A DNA stretch of 64,000 nt from Pholiota molesta (lineage: Eukaryota > Basidiomycota > Agaricomycetes > Agaricales > Strophariaceae). Positions 22,414-33,695 of the stretch are shown piece after piece. A program made the translations under genes and the position numbers. The stretch covers positions 434,001-498,000 of the forward strand of contig JACGCK010000011.1 in the NCBI GenBank assembly GCA_014925825.1. The letters run 5' to 3'. The notes below the pieces were generated by a model that was given only the letters and a program-made list of their open reading frames with translations, was not told the DNA's origin and did no database searches. Positions within the stretch are counted from its first letter, which is position 1; every line of letters starts with the position of its first letter.

Positions 22414-23208
22414 CTTGACCAAATTGGACAATGAAAATGTCAAGCTGCGGTAGGTGAAGGAAGACTCTGGAAAGACTAGAATTCCTGGTCAAGGCGAAGT
22501 AGAGAACTCGATCCGAAGAGGGCGCCACTGCTATTTGAGTAGATGTGAAGGTACACGAACAGCTAGCCGTATACGAAGGCCAGGAGACCATAGTTGACAT
22601 TGGGGAAGCTCCAAGGAGAGGGAGAAGCCCGAGTCTTCGCTATTCCAGGCTATCACGAGGTCAAGAATTAAGTATGGACAAGCCGCTAATAGAAATTGTG
22701 GAGAGAGGAAGCATAACTATGTATGGTCTGCTGCATCCACGCCATGGTCAAGCGCAGCTAAACTGAGCACTCCTGTCAAGTCGGACAAGTCCTGTGATGT
22801 TTGCAAGTCCCAACGTGATGTCATCCGGCCCGCCCTCCTTCAAGGTTATCGATCTCTTCCATCTCTTCTCAACGACCGCGTTCTGGACAACGCTGAAGTA
22901 CCGCTGCATATCCACGATCGTTTAACGTACGTCTTCACCGCCAGCTCAACATTGAGCACCAGAATAATCTGCCAATCAGAAAGATGGCTACACGACGACC
23001 TTTCCGAACCGAGCGATTGCAGCCATTGAACGAAATTTTCAGACACGCCCTTGCGGTTCGCTGCCAGACTTGATACGAAATAAAGACAATTCTTGACATC
23101 GTGACACTGCAGCGGACCTATGGGCTTATAAAATCTCAGTACCCGACAGAAGGCCGTCGCAAATGGCGTTTACGTGCCCTCTACGAATCTTGGCCAACAT
23201 TAGGATCC
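22414..23208. other. Intergenic, divergent region
   Basis: Spacer between the start codons of the transporter and the following unknown gene. A good TATA-like element (CTTATAAAATC, about 23126) lies roughly 80 bp upstream of the plus-strand start at 23209. Open frames at 22545-22766 and 22846-23046 have no family resemblance and I do not call them. Confidence 0.4.
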
Positions 23209-23981
23209 ATGAATGACACCGCCAGTTTTCTTGATACCTCGGTGCGTCCTCGATCTGGATTATATTATTATGATATGTATTTATCGTCTATACAAAGTTC
23301 GACACCGATACAGATCCCATGGATGAATTTCTACAGGAAGCTGAACTAGTCGGGCTTGTCGTCAGAACGGATTTCAGTAACGACGACGCCTGGGATACCT
23401 TCCTGCAAAAATTACTTGATTCTCAGACAGATTTTATGATTGACCTTAAAGGTCCCGCAGACGACGAAGATTCCGATGATTCTGCCGAATTGCCAGAACT
23501 CTTGCTAATCCTCGACCCTACGGATCCAGCATATCGCGCGAGACTCTCAAACATTTCCAATCTCACAGCACTCCGCCTTTTCAACGACGTCGATATCCGT
23601 CCCACTCCAGGCCCTCCAGCTGGAAGCAAACGGATCTCACCCCCAAATCCGTTAATTGACCAAGACGGATGGCAAGAAGTATACAATGGCAAAACGCTGT
23701 GGATATACGATGGTCAGTCAAACACTGACGAATGCGCGCGACTCGTCAGCCAAGAACCAGATTTCTATGGCACTGCAACGTGAGCGGAAGAAAATTATAT
23801 TCGCCTTAACTCTGCTAATGCGTTATACAGTGGCGATAGTTGGCGCGCTCGAGTGACTCATATTCCCGATTTACAATTCAACATGGTCTATTCGGAAATG
23901 ATGATTGGCTTCGATGGTTTGGATAAATACGATTGGAACGAAAGGACACGCAACCTCGCGGAATCGGGTACTTTGTTCTAA
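23209..23981 (+). CDS. Small protein of unknown function (DUF6924-like)
   Basis: About 220 residues in three exons: MNDTASFLDTS, then (intron 23242-23297) FDTDTDPMDEFLQEAELVGL and VVRTDFSNDDAWDTFLQKLL, and after a second intron near 23777-23831 GDSWRARVTHIPDLQFNMVY ending ESGTLF at 23981. LVVRTDFSNDDAW resembles the opening of bacterial and fungal DUF6924 proteins, from memory and unverified. An acidic loop (DDEDSDDSAE) sits in the middle. No signal peptide, membrane segment or catalytic motif is seen. Both introns splice in frame and a TATA-like box lies upstream, so it is probably a real gene. Confidence 0.7.
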
Positions 23982-24121
23982 CATCCACTCTCATTACTTT
24001 GATGTTATTTCTCAATCAACAACTGCGTGTGGGTTTTCGGCAAGTTTTTTTGTATTTTGCGAGTACAACAAGTAGAAAACATCTCTCGTAAGCCTCCAGG
24101 TCGTAAATACGCGTAAGGATT

Positions 24122-25410
24122 TTATGAGGTGACGGTCCAGACACGGAGTTGATTGTCTGTGAAGCCAGCGAACAAGGTTTGGCCATCAGCCGACCAGGCG
24201 ATGGACACACACTCGGGTTGCCTGGCTTCCTCGCTGACGTCAGTGTAGGCAGGCTTGAGCTCGTCAACAATGGACCTAAAGAAGTAGGTTCAGAAGAAAA
24301 TCAGCTATAAAGCATTGATAGACATACTTGCTCTCGAGATCGAAGATCTTGACGCAGCTGGCGGTGGCAGCGCATAGCCAGTAGCGGTTGGGAGAGAAGA
24401 CAAGAGCGTTGACAACGTCACCAGCCTCAAGGGAGTAGAGGTGCTTGCCCTCGTTCAAGTCCCAGAGCATGGTGATACCGTCCTTGCCACCGGAGGCAGC
24501 GAGGGAACCGTCGGGGGAGACGGAGACGGTGTTGATGTAACCAGTGTGGCCATAGTGGTTGGTCTTCAACTTGAACTTGGAAAGTTCCCAGACCTGATGG
24601 AGAGTGTTAGTCAAAAAATTTCGGAAAGTTGCATGTAACGGAAGGCGTCAGAGATCTTGGTGGAAAAATGTTGTCTCATCGAGCGGCGAGCTCTCTGAAG
24701 TAGCAAATATATTTTCGATGCATCATACGAAAGAAACGAATTGTGGAAAGATTGGAGCACGATGCTCACCTTGACGACCTTGTCCCAACCGCAAGAAACA
24801 ATGACAGGGTTCATAACGTTGGGGCTGAATCTGACGCACGAAACCCTATAAAGATCATGAAATCAGGCCACAAAAATAGCTCTAGCGAATGGTCTCACCA
24901 CTCAGTGTGACCCTCATCCTTGATGTCGTATTTGCATTCTCCGAGGGTGTTCCAGAGTTTGATGGTCCTGTCGCGCGAACCAGAGACGATTTGACGGTTG
25001 TCGGCGCTGAAGCTGACGGAAAGGACATCGGAAGTGTGGCCAACGAAGCGGCGGGTGGTCAATCCGGTGTTCAAGTCCCAGAGACGGAGAGTGTGATCCC
25101 AGGAAGAGGAGAGGGCGAATTGGCCATCGGAGGAAATAACGACATCAGAAACAAAGTGGTTGTGGCCGTGGAGAATACGTTTGGGGTATCCGTACGAGTC
25201 CTCGTCGCGGGTCAATTGCCAGACGATGATAGTCTTGTCTAGTAGTTGTTCACAAGGTGATCAGATTTCAAGTACAAATACACAAGTGAAGCTGGTCGTA
25301 CCCCGCGAAGCGGTCAAGATCATGTCGGGGTTCTCAGACGAGGTGGCAATGGCGGTGACCCATCCCTTGTGGCCCTCCAGCGAGCCGAGGAAACGCAGCG
25401 ATTCAGCCAT
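24122..25410 (-). CDS. CPC2: RACK1 / Cpc2-Asc1, ribosome-associated WD40 G-beta-like protein
   Basis: Seven-bladed WD40 propeller bound to the 40S ribosomal subunit and a scaffold for signalling. The start at 25410 gives [20 protein letters not shown]. Blades are seen in order: [30 protein letters not shown] with [31 protein letters not shown] with [44 protein letters not shown] with [11 protein letters not shown]; the sixth ([18 protein letters not shown]); and the last ending [16 protein letters not shown]. Five short introns plus one 176-nt intron (24594-24769) split the gene; the larger one carries a U24-like snoRNA. All joins keep the frame. Length (about 315 residues) is standard. Confidence 0.95.
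24640..24732 (-). ncRNA. SNR24: U24-like C/D box snoRNA inside a RACK1 intron
   Basis: On the minus strand within the RACK1 intron there is a C-box-like ATGATGC (24726-24720), the conserved U24 block ATATTTGCTACTTCAGA (24710-24694), a C'-like CGATGAGA (24681-24674), and CCACCAAGATCTCTGA (24663-24648) ending in the D box CTGA. The last block is the U24 guide known to direct 2'-O-methylation of large-subunit rRNA, and the first resembles the yeast U24 D'-side element. Terminal stem pairing is weak by eye and the C box ends in C rather than A. Yeast U24 lies in the intron of ASC1, the same host gene. Ends are approximate. Confidence 0.82.
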
Positions 25411-25970
25411 TTTCTTTTGGGTGAGTTTGACGACGTCGACAAACTTGAGCTCAGAATCTCCCTCCAGGTCACGATGTCACATCAGCAGCCACCGTTACAA
25501 GTGACTGTACAGTTACCGGCAATCCCCTGTCTGTGCTCTGTTAGCGCCCATCGATTCCAAGTCCTACCCCGCAGAGACACTCACCTGTGGTTGGGAATAA
25601 TGTCCTTGTGTTGTTACCCCCGCAATAATACTCCTCAGTGCTCTTCATCGCCTGCTATTTAAGCCGTACCACCAACAATCCCGCGGCCATCCCGTTGGGA
25701 GCACTTCTACAAAATAAAGCCTGCTGGAGAATTCGCTTGTGTTCGTTCTACTTCATTTAGGGTTTGAATTTAAAGGCCTGCGAGAATCCCGAATCCATCA
25801 CAATTTCTCTCTGATGATCTCCAGCTTCTGATAATGCATACGCAGCATAGTGCACACTGCACCGTAGCTATCAATGGTCACATGGTACTGCCGGGACAGA
25901 TACGTGTTATCTTCGTGCAATCGCGGTACGCTGTAGGTATATCTCAAAATCTGTCTCTCTACTTTCTACT
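25411..25970. other. Intergenic, divergent region
   Basis: Spacer between RACK1 (minus) and the nucleoside hydrolase (plus). A CTATTTAAGC element near 25653 may serve a promoter. RACK1 probably has a 5' untranslated exon here. Nothing else recognised. Confidence 0.4.
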
Positions 25971-27608
25971 ATGGCCCTCAAACGATCACCCATACCAGTC
26001 ATAAGTGCGTATCGTCGCACGATCACACTTATACCCACGTTGACTCTAAAGTGCCTTTCAGTTGACACCGACCCCGGCGTAGACGATTGTATTGCCATGT
26101 CTGTCAAATTGACGTGTCAGAGTCTTCTCGATCTAACAAGCCGGCTCCAGTTTACTCGCACTCGCATCGCCCGAATTGGAGATTCTCGCATTCAATCTCT
26201 CCTATGGTAGCTCCCTTATTATTCCGTAAAATCCCCAAATCGCTTCCCTGATCATGTATAACTCCTTCCCCCTAAGGCAACACGGACATCGAAGCATCCT
26301 AGTAAAATTTCCCCCTTACAAACAGCTTCCACTGACGTCTTATGTGTATCGATAGTCTCAATATATTGAAAATATACCACACTATCGAACAGCATCTCGC
26401 ACGATATCCCGAAGATAAGGATCGTTTTCCTAATTTTAACACAAACAAGAAGCCGATCCTAGCAAGGGGCAGCGCAGGCCCTCTTGAAGGCGCGCTACAT
26501 AGCGCTGAATATTTTCATGGAAGGTCATTGACACAGTTTTTGATTAAAAAGACTAAATTAAACTTTTCGAATCAGGGATGGATTGGGTGATATCACGAAT
26601 CGTCATCCAGAACTATCGGTGGCAAGCTCGTCAGGCTCTCATCCATATCTGGAATTGTCAAGCCGATCCGGAACCGAGGTTTCTCTCGAAATTCTGAGGT
26701 CCAGGCCCTCTAGAAGTGTAACATATATAGCTCTGGGTCCCCTCACGAACTTGGCCCAGTTGATGCGCGCGGACAGCGAGCTTGTCACCAAGCGCATCGG
26801 TCGTGTCGTCTGTATGGGCGGGGCTCTCGATGTTCCAGGAAATACCAGTCCCGTTGCGGAGTGTAGGCTTTTATCTTTAAACCCGGTCGTTAAAAAGCTG
26901 ATTCGCGCATCTGGTATATTCAGTCAACTTCTTCGCAGACCCTTATGCAGTCAAAGAGTTGCTACTATCAACTCAACCAATTAAATTGCATTCTGGCCTA
27001 CCACTGGACCGATTTATGCTGCTTCCTCTCGATATAACGACACCTCATGAAATTCCATTCCCTCTCTACAAGCAGGTCATAGACCCCACATTCGATAGTC
27101 CAGCATTACCTTCCAAACCAGATGGAAAACCTATATTGACCCACTTCACTAGTTCATTTTTGGAAAGGACCAGAGAAATAATGCTTCAATACGGAAAAGA
27201 TGCTATGGAGCTTCACGATATTGTGGCAGTTTGGTGTGCCATCGAAAATCCGCCATTTGCGGACGATGAGCCAATGTCATTAGGCGCAGGATGGGTAGGC
27301 ACTCCTCGTGTCTTTGAGATTGAGAGGTGCGCCAACATTTTGCATATCATACTAAACTACTGGTCTGATACTTTGTCAGGACTGGCGAAGTCGCTCGTGG
27401 AATGTTGGTGGTCGATAGACGACAGGGCGAAGAAGCTGAAGGTGTTAATCGATCTGAAGCTCAAAGAGAACCCCATGATTCCTTTGATCATAACCAGCCA
27501 GGCGTCTTCGTTGTTAACAAAACACCAGGGCCTGATGTGTTACTGGAGTTGTTGCTTCAAAGAGTGTGGGGCTGTTCCGTACATTTACGCAAAAGCCCTA
27601 AAGTGTAA
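25971..27608 (+). CDS. Inosine-uridine preferring nucleoside hydrolase
   Basis: Ca2+-dependent hydrolase splitting ribonucleosides into base and ribose (purine/pyrimidine salvage). It starts MALKRSPIPVI; an intron joins to IDTDPGVDDCIA, the N-terminal metal-binding DTDPGxDD motif. Further joins give LLALASPELEILAF, GNTDIEASYLNILKIYHTIE, NKKPILARGSAGPLEGALHS, FHGRDGLGDITNRHPEL, TYIALGPLTNLAQLM, VVCMGGALDVPGNTSPVAE, FNFFADPYAVKELLLST, MELHDIVAVWCAIENPP and GMLVVDRRQGEE. All expected motifs are present, and six or so introns restore the frame, so this copy looks functional. A decayed second copy follows 0.8 kb downstream. Confidence 0.88.
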
Positions 27609-28400
27609 TAAATATGTTTGTGAGCGGACACAGTTACTGCAATCATGTAAATTGGATCTACAAATTCTGGTGTTCGTTAGCTATGCCTCGGAAGAGTTAC
27701 TTATACTATAAATTGAAGAACCCTGCCATTTGTCATTGCCGAATTGGGTTATTGAGTTACTGCTTCGGGATGTCGCAGCACGTGTGGTTTGCATCCGGCT
27801 CTTGCCCACGACCGCCACCGAGCCAACACTTCTTCTTTGAATCTTTCCCTTCAACCTCCACCATCACCTTCTACCTCACACAGCTATCGCGTTCAATGCC
27901 ATATTTTCTCATCCGATGCTAATAGCGCTGGGTACGTGGCCTCGGGCAAGCGTCTTCAGCTATTCGCGAATGTACACGTTGAGACGCCTCGCGCTTTGGC
28001 ACATCGTATTTGTGTCCATGTTGGTGCCACAGCCAACTTTGCTGCCTCTTCTGTCATATCGGATTTCTTTTGGAACGCTTGGGAAGCGGCGCGTACGTCA
28101 CCTCGGCGGTGGCAGACAACATCCGGGCTCCATGTCCCAGGGTCACGGTTATGCAACTGGAATTTCCTCCGTCACCAAACAGTCTACGGGGGAAATGTAC
28201 TACCTCAGAATAAAGACTGCACATTTCTCTGTGTCGACACGCTCTGTAGGCTGATGGAAGTGAAAGTTATCAATTTCTTTGTCGGCGGGGACGCCGACGT
28301 GTGGGACAATGTCAGCGTTCTCCACGCTTAGTCTAAAACCTAAGCCTTCCATGACATCTGTTTCTCAGAATCTCTCTTCGAGTGCTACCTATTTTCTTCA
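27609..28400. other. Spacer between the nucleoside hydrolase copies, unexplained open frames
   Basis: About 0.8 kb between the intact hydrolase and its pseudogene. A plus-strand frame of 180 codons (27789-28331) and an overlapping one in another frame are open, both without a recognisable family. GC content is higher than in typical spacers here, so a gene relic is possible. I do not call a gene. Confidence 0.4.
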
Positions 28401-29936
28401 ATGGCATCCGAACAAACACCCATACCAGTCATTTGTGCGTACCGCAGCATGTCGACATTTGCAAAATTTCGACTCTGGGTATTATCTAGTTGACACCGAC
28501 CTCGGGATAGACGATTTTGTCGCTATGTCCGTTTGCTTGATATTTCCGAGTCTTTTCAGGCTTACAAACCGGCTCCAGTCTACTCGCACTAGCATCTCCA
28601 GAATTTGGAGATTCTCGCTTTGAATATACATCATATGGTAATTGTCTTACTCCTTAAAGTGCATCTGATCCCTGATCATGCATGATTTGTTCAAGGTTGT
28701 ACAGATGTCGATGCATCCTAGTGAGTAATAGCTTCAAGTGGTTTCTCTTTTGTAGCGCTTTTACTCATATTTTGAGTTCGATTGAGTCTCAATATATTTA
28801 AATTATATCGAAGCGTCGAACAGCATTTGACGAAACACCCAGAGGAAAAGGAATACACGGCGCTCAATACTTTCATGGAAGGTTATTCATGCACACTTCG
28901 AACGAAAGACGTACATTCAATCAACATTAGGAATGGATTGGGCGATATCACGAATCGCCACCGAGAAATATCAGTACCAAGTCCATCAGACTTTCATCCA
29001 TATCTGAAACTATCGAATAAATCCGGAACCGAAGTCTGCCTTGACATTCTGAGGTCCCGTCCCGCTAGGAGTGTGACCTACATCATCATAGGTCCGCTCA
29101 CGAACTTAGCCCAGTTGATGCGTGCGGATAGTCAGCTTATTGCTGACCGCATTGGACGCATCGTATGCATTTGTGGGGCTATTGATATTCCGGGGAATAC
29201 CAGTGCCGTTGCGGAATGTAAGTATTCTATGTTATGTCCAAGCTTCTATCGTTAGGAATCTGATCTTGTGTATATCAGTCAATTTTTTCCTAGATCCTTA
29301 ATAAGCAATTAAAGAATTATTGGTTTCTACTGGGCTACATGAAGGCGTATCATCGGACCGATTTACTCTACTCCCCCTCAACATAACACTGCTTCATGAA
29401 CTTCCATTCGCTCTGTACAAACGCGTCGTCGATCCCACACTCGAAGGTCCAACGCTACCGTCCAATCCTGATGGCAAGACTACAATAACCTACTTCACTA
29501 GTTCATTTTTGGAAAGGACCAGAGAAGTAATGCGCCAGTTTGGAAAAGACGCCATGGAGCTACATTATATTGTCGCAGTATGGTGTGCTATGGAGAATCC
29601 GCCGTCTGCGGATGATGGGCCAATGGCGCTAGGCACTGGATGGGCAGGCACTCCTCGTGTCTTTGATATAGAAAGGTGCATTGCTTCTTCGCATGTATCA
29701 CGAATTTCTTAAATTAACACTATGTGAGGTTTGGTGAATTGACTCGCGGAATGCTAGTGGTCGACAGACGTAATCTGAGCGAGGAAACTGAGGGCACTAA
29801 TCGATCCGAAGCTGGAAGAGAACCAAATGATTCTTTTGAACACGACCATCGAGGAGTTTTTACCATTAACAAAACACCAGGGAATGCTGTTTTAGTGGAG
29901 TTGTTGCTGCGCAGAGTTTGGGGTCGTTCGCTATGA
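28401..29936 (+). pseudogene. Decayed tandem copy of the nucleoside hydrolase
   Basis: Collinear with the gene at 25971-27608, including the intron positions. It opens MASEQTPIPVI, then DTDLGIDDFVAM (DTDPG changed to DTDLG). Lesions seen: an extra T in the stretch matching SPELEIL (about 28603) shifts the frame; the block corresponding to KKPILARGSAGPLEGAL is deleted with a further frame change (about 28855); and the exon matching FADPYAVKEL has two consecutive stop codons (FLDP then stop, stop at about 29297). Conserved parts still read GLGDITNRHREIS, TYIIIGPLTNLAQLM and GMLVVDRRNLSEE. Substitutions throughout show this is not a sequencing artefact. Confidence 0.88.
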
Positions 29937-30055
29937 TCATAATTCTGAACTATTTCTACAGATTGATAGATCTGAATGGGTGTAAATCGAAGATAGCCTT
30001 AAATAATGTACTTCTATTAGAGTAGTGTAAGATGATGGGAATGTATGTGACCATA

Positions 30056-32343
30056 TCAGAAAAAACTGTTCAGCCATTTGTCATAAGTTGAATCACCGTT
30101 GGTGTTGTCTTGGGTATCTGAAAGCATATTTTCATCTTCAATTACCGTGAGCTCGGTTGGAAAATCAATATCGGTCAGAGGGATCATGCGATCTTTGAGC
30201 CATGCCTTGCATCCAATGTACAAGACGGGATAGGAAAGGCTGCACCAGGTATAAATTGATCTATCAGTTAGTACGTCGTAGTTTTGCATAAATGACCCAC
30301 CAATTAAAATACTTTGAAATGAACAGCGATAGGTCAAAAGTCGGAAGAAAAGAATCCCAGCCGTTGAATACCAGAATTAGGATATTCATGGCAAGCGCGT
30401 AGTACTATCTAAATTTCAGAGCTAATTTTTCGGGTTATGTGGCATATCACTTACAGTAAGATAAGGCTGATAGGGGCTCTTGTAAGGCAAGGATTCCCTT
30501 GGTATCTTTTGCACACGCAAGGCATAGAAGAACCGAAGATAAGTGACGCAAATAATGACCCAGGAAACTATACCAGATGTTGTAACGAGAGAGACGAGCC
30601 ATGAGAAGGCCTTCCATTCAGGAAGAGAAGTAATGAGTTGGATGTTACAATGCATAACCATATCTTCATTACCTTACCTGGAAAGCCCCATGGTTCAAAC
30701 TTGTATATGCAATTGCACCCCATACAACGGTAACGCCAACGGCCACATATGGCACGCCAAATCTATTAAGCTCGAGAAAGACCGAGGGCGCATGTCCATC
30801 TAGCGCCAAACCATGAAGCGTCCGAGAGGCTAAGAATGAACATGAATTCCCAGAGCTGAAGGCAGAACTAAAACCTATTGGCGGAGGGGTTAACGCGCAG
30901 AATGATGGCAAACATAAGGATACTAAACCTACAACGGCATTGATGACCGATGGAAGAGCCTGTCACAAAAAGTCTCGCGTGAATGATAGAGCTCGCAAGT
31001 GAGATAGGAAGCCACCTTGAATCCCGCGCCACTGAAAGCAATAACAAAAGGGCTGTGAGTAACATCTCCAGTTTGGTTGTACAATCGCTCGTCATTGGAT
31101 GGAATCATCAGAGAGATTACAAAAATAGAAGCGACATAGAACACCACCACCCGAGCGAACGTCTTCTTCAGAGCAGCAGGGATTGCCTTTCGAGGATTTT
31201 GAGTTTCAGCGCCTGCCATAGCTACGACCTGGACATTCCCATATGCGAACGCAGCGGAGACCATGGCGGACCAGAAGCCGAAAAAACGGCCGCTGAACCC
31301 AGTCATAATATATTCGCGAAAAAGGGGGTACGGTTCCTGCCAATAACGGAATCCAAGGCGCTCTTGCCCAGGAATTCCGCCCAAGTCAAGGAGGATTCCT
31401 CCTATTATAAAGCAAACAATAAGTGCGATCTGAAGAAGGTTGAAAGTGACGTTCATTGGAGTCCTCAAGCCAGCCACAAGCCATGAGAACGTACCTTGCA
31501 GAAAGCAAGATAAAATTCGAACTCTCCGTACACTCGGACAGGCGACAGATTTACAACAATAATGATAATCCACAGAAAGCTACTCAGAAATCAGGACATC
31601 AATCATTGAAAATGAGCGAAGGAACATGCGTTATTGGGAGAAATGGGCTGATATCTGGTTTCCAATATGCGAGTAGTGTTGTGGCGGCACTAATTTCTGT
31701 AGGCATAGTTATTGCGATAGAATACCAAAAATTCCATCTTCTCATGCACACATTAGCGGAGGCTGTAAAATCAGGGAGATAATGAACTTGCCCTATAGCG
31801 ATCCCAGTACTTTTATCCAGCCATATATTAGCATGGCGCACGAATCCCCCTTCCACTGGTTTCAAAGCAGACATTTCCGCAGATATATAAGCTAGCGTAT
31901 GATCAGCAACTCGCTTCAACGTCTAGAATCGGGGTGTAAAAACTTGCGTACCAATTGACGCTGTTACTGTGCCCATCTATCGTATAGCATATGTTAGATT
32001 CGCCTATGAATATTATTGTTCACAAAAAGCTCACAACGACGAATCCCAAACACACCCTAATGGTCCGGCCTGCGCAAGTGCTTTGCCACTAGATAGAAAG
32101 AGGCCGGTGCCAATCATCCCCGCAAGTGCAATCATAGTCAAACTACAAAACCCTCTAATCAGAAGCGGTTGCATTTTGGGGTAGTAGAACATACTGTCTC
32201 TCCTGAAGGCCACGTTTTATTTTCACGCTGTTAGAAGGGTCTGGAGATTCGTTGAAAGGCTCCAAATTTTCATGATCAGTCAAAGCAGGGTCTGGCCCAT
32301 CTGTCGGTAAGCGCTGATATCCCGAGCGCGGACGAGATGACAT
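30056..32343 (-). CDS. Amino acid permease (yeast AAT family)
   Basis: Proton-coupled amino-acid transporter of the APC superfamily, 12 membrane spans, plasma membrane. It starts at 32343 with a hydrophilic N-terminus (MSSRPRSGYQRLPTDG); a short intron joins RGLQERQ to GFCSLTMIALAGMIGTGLFL, the first span with the GTGLF motif. Then AYISAEMSALKPVEGGFVRH (family motif), FWSAMVSAAFAYGNVQVVAM, AGAETQNPRKAIPAALKKTF, FASRTLHGLALDGHAP-like RTLHGLALDGHAP segment, VSLVTTSGIVSWVIICVTYL and PYKSPYQPYL. The C-terminal tail is acidic and ends at 30056. About ten introns of 45-80 nt are inferred. Substrate range is not readable from sequence. Confidence 0.88.
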
Positions 32344-32868
32344 ATTCCTTGTAAATGAATCTTGAATAAACTTTTACATTAGCTTTCCAAAGGAAAAAGA
32401 GCGCTATTCCTCACCTTCGTCAGTACTGATGAAAAACACAACGCCTCTAAGGCTCCAAATCCAAATTACACTGCTTGCTGGATATTTGCACTTCGAGATC
32501 CCGGTGCGCCTGCTAATAGATGATCCAAGATCCCAGCAACAGCTCAATGCAAGCAGTTTGCGATAAGGAATCGGTGCTTTTGGAACGTTGAATGAAAAGG
32601 AGGACAGTCATGTTCGACCTATGTTAGGGCTGCTGTGACTATACCGGTCCCGGCGGAGCGGCCCTGACATACTATATGTCATTGTGTACTTGTTTGGCTT
32701 GCCGCGATTTTGATTGCCATTTTGATTTTGCGACATCTTGCACCATTATTATCACAACTTGTAACTTGTTCTCCCGCACTCTTTTTCAGGTTTGGGACAA
32801 CCCTATACAATCATTCAAACCTTTTTGGGGTATGCACACCCATGTAGATTCCTTCTCTACTCTTTACT
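32344..32868. other. Intergenic, divergent promoter region
   Basis: Spacer between the permease (minus) and bZIP (plus) starts. No repeat or RNA gene is recognised. Promoter elements of both genes must lie here. Confidence 0.4.
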
Positions 32869-33558
32869 ATGACCAGAGGACGGAAGAAAGACCTCACGAT
32901 ACCTCCTACACGGAGTTTGACGCAACAACGAGATTATCGCGCTCGGAAGGCAAACTACGTTCATGACCTCGAAACCCGCTGCCGAAGGGCCGAAGAAGAG
33001 AATGAACGACTCAAGAAAGAATTGGAGGAAACCAAAGCCCGCCTTGCGAACCCCGCCGTACTTCTACCAGAGACGGTACTTGATTTTCTTCAATGGTCTA
33101 CAATTCACTAAATGATCCCAAAGGCTGAGGCGTCAAAAGAGCTCTTGAACAATCTTGCGATAGCCGCCGCCTCGTTGACAAAGTTCCAGCAATTAGCCTT
33201 CCCGGCCGCCCGCCCAGCAGCCTCTGTGCATGGACTGCCATCAAATACTTTCCCCACCGTTCAACTGCATCGGCCCACTACGAACTTTGTCCAGACCCAT
33301 CTCCCTCCTGCGCATCAGCCTCAGATCGGAAAGAAACGTTTATTCACGGAATCAGAAGAGGAGACACCCTTTTCACCTAGGGCACGAACCAATACCCCAA
33401 CAGATGAATCGAGGAGTCCAAGTGGAAGTTCGGAGGATTCGTGCTGCGGAGGATATATCGATTGTGAAGCGCTACGCCATGATGGAATTCTCGAGGACAG
33501 AGATGGAGGAATTTCTAGAATTTCGGGTATGAGATCAACATCTGATTACCCAACATAG
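32869..33558 (+). CDS. bZIP transcription factor
   Basis: Nuclear DNA-binding protein. The start at 32869 gives MTRGRKKDLTIPPTRSLTQQ, then the basic region RDYRARKANYVHDLE and a leucine-zipper-type coiled coil (RRAEEENERLKKELEETKAR). A 48-nt intron (33076-33123) joins PET to AEASKELLNNLAIAAASL. The rest is Pro/Ser/Glu-rich and ends with a cysteine-containing patch (SEDSCCGGYIDCEAL), resembling the cysteine-rich C-terminal region of Yap/Pap1-type factors in position, which is suggestive only. About 210 residues. The basic region uses QxxYRxRK rather than the classical NxxAxxCR. Confidence 0.82.
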
Positions 33559-33695
33559 ACTATGATTTGTTTCTTCCACTCCATTTTAATGTAGGCAATG
33601 TAATTTAAGTAATTCAATAGCAAGAAAACTAGGAAAGCAAGCAGACAAACACGATACACACAAAATTTGCAAAATTCATAGAAACAGAAAGATGG

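Noticed and set aside
22545..23046. Two small frames in the transporter upstream region
   Set aside because: Short, unspliced, without recognisable motifs; the region is a divergent promoter.
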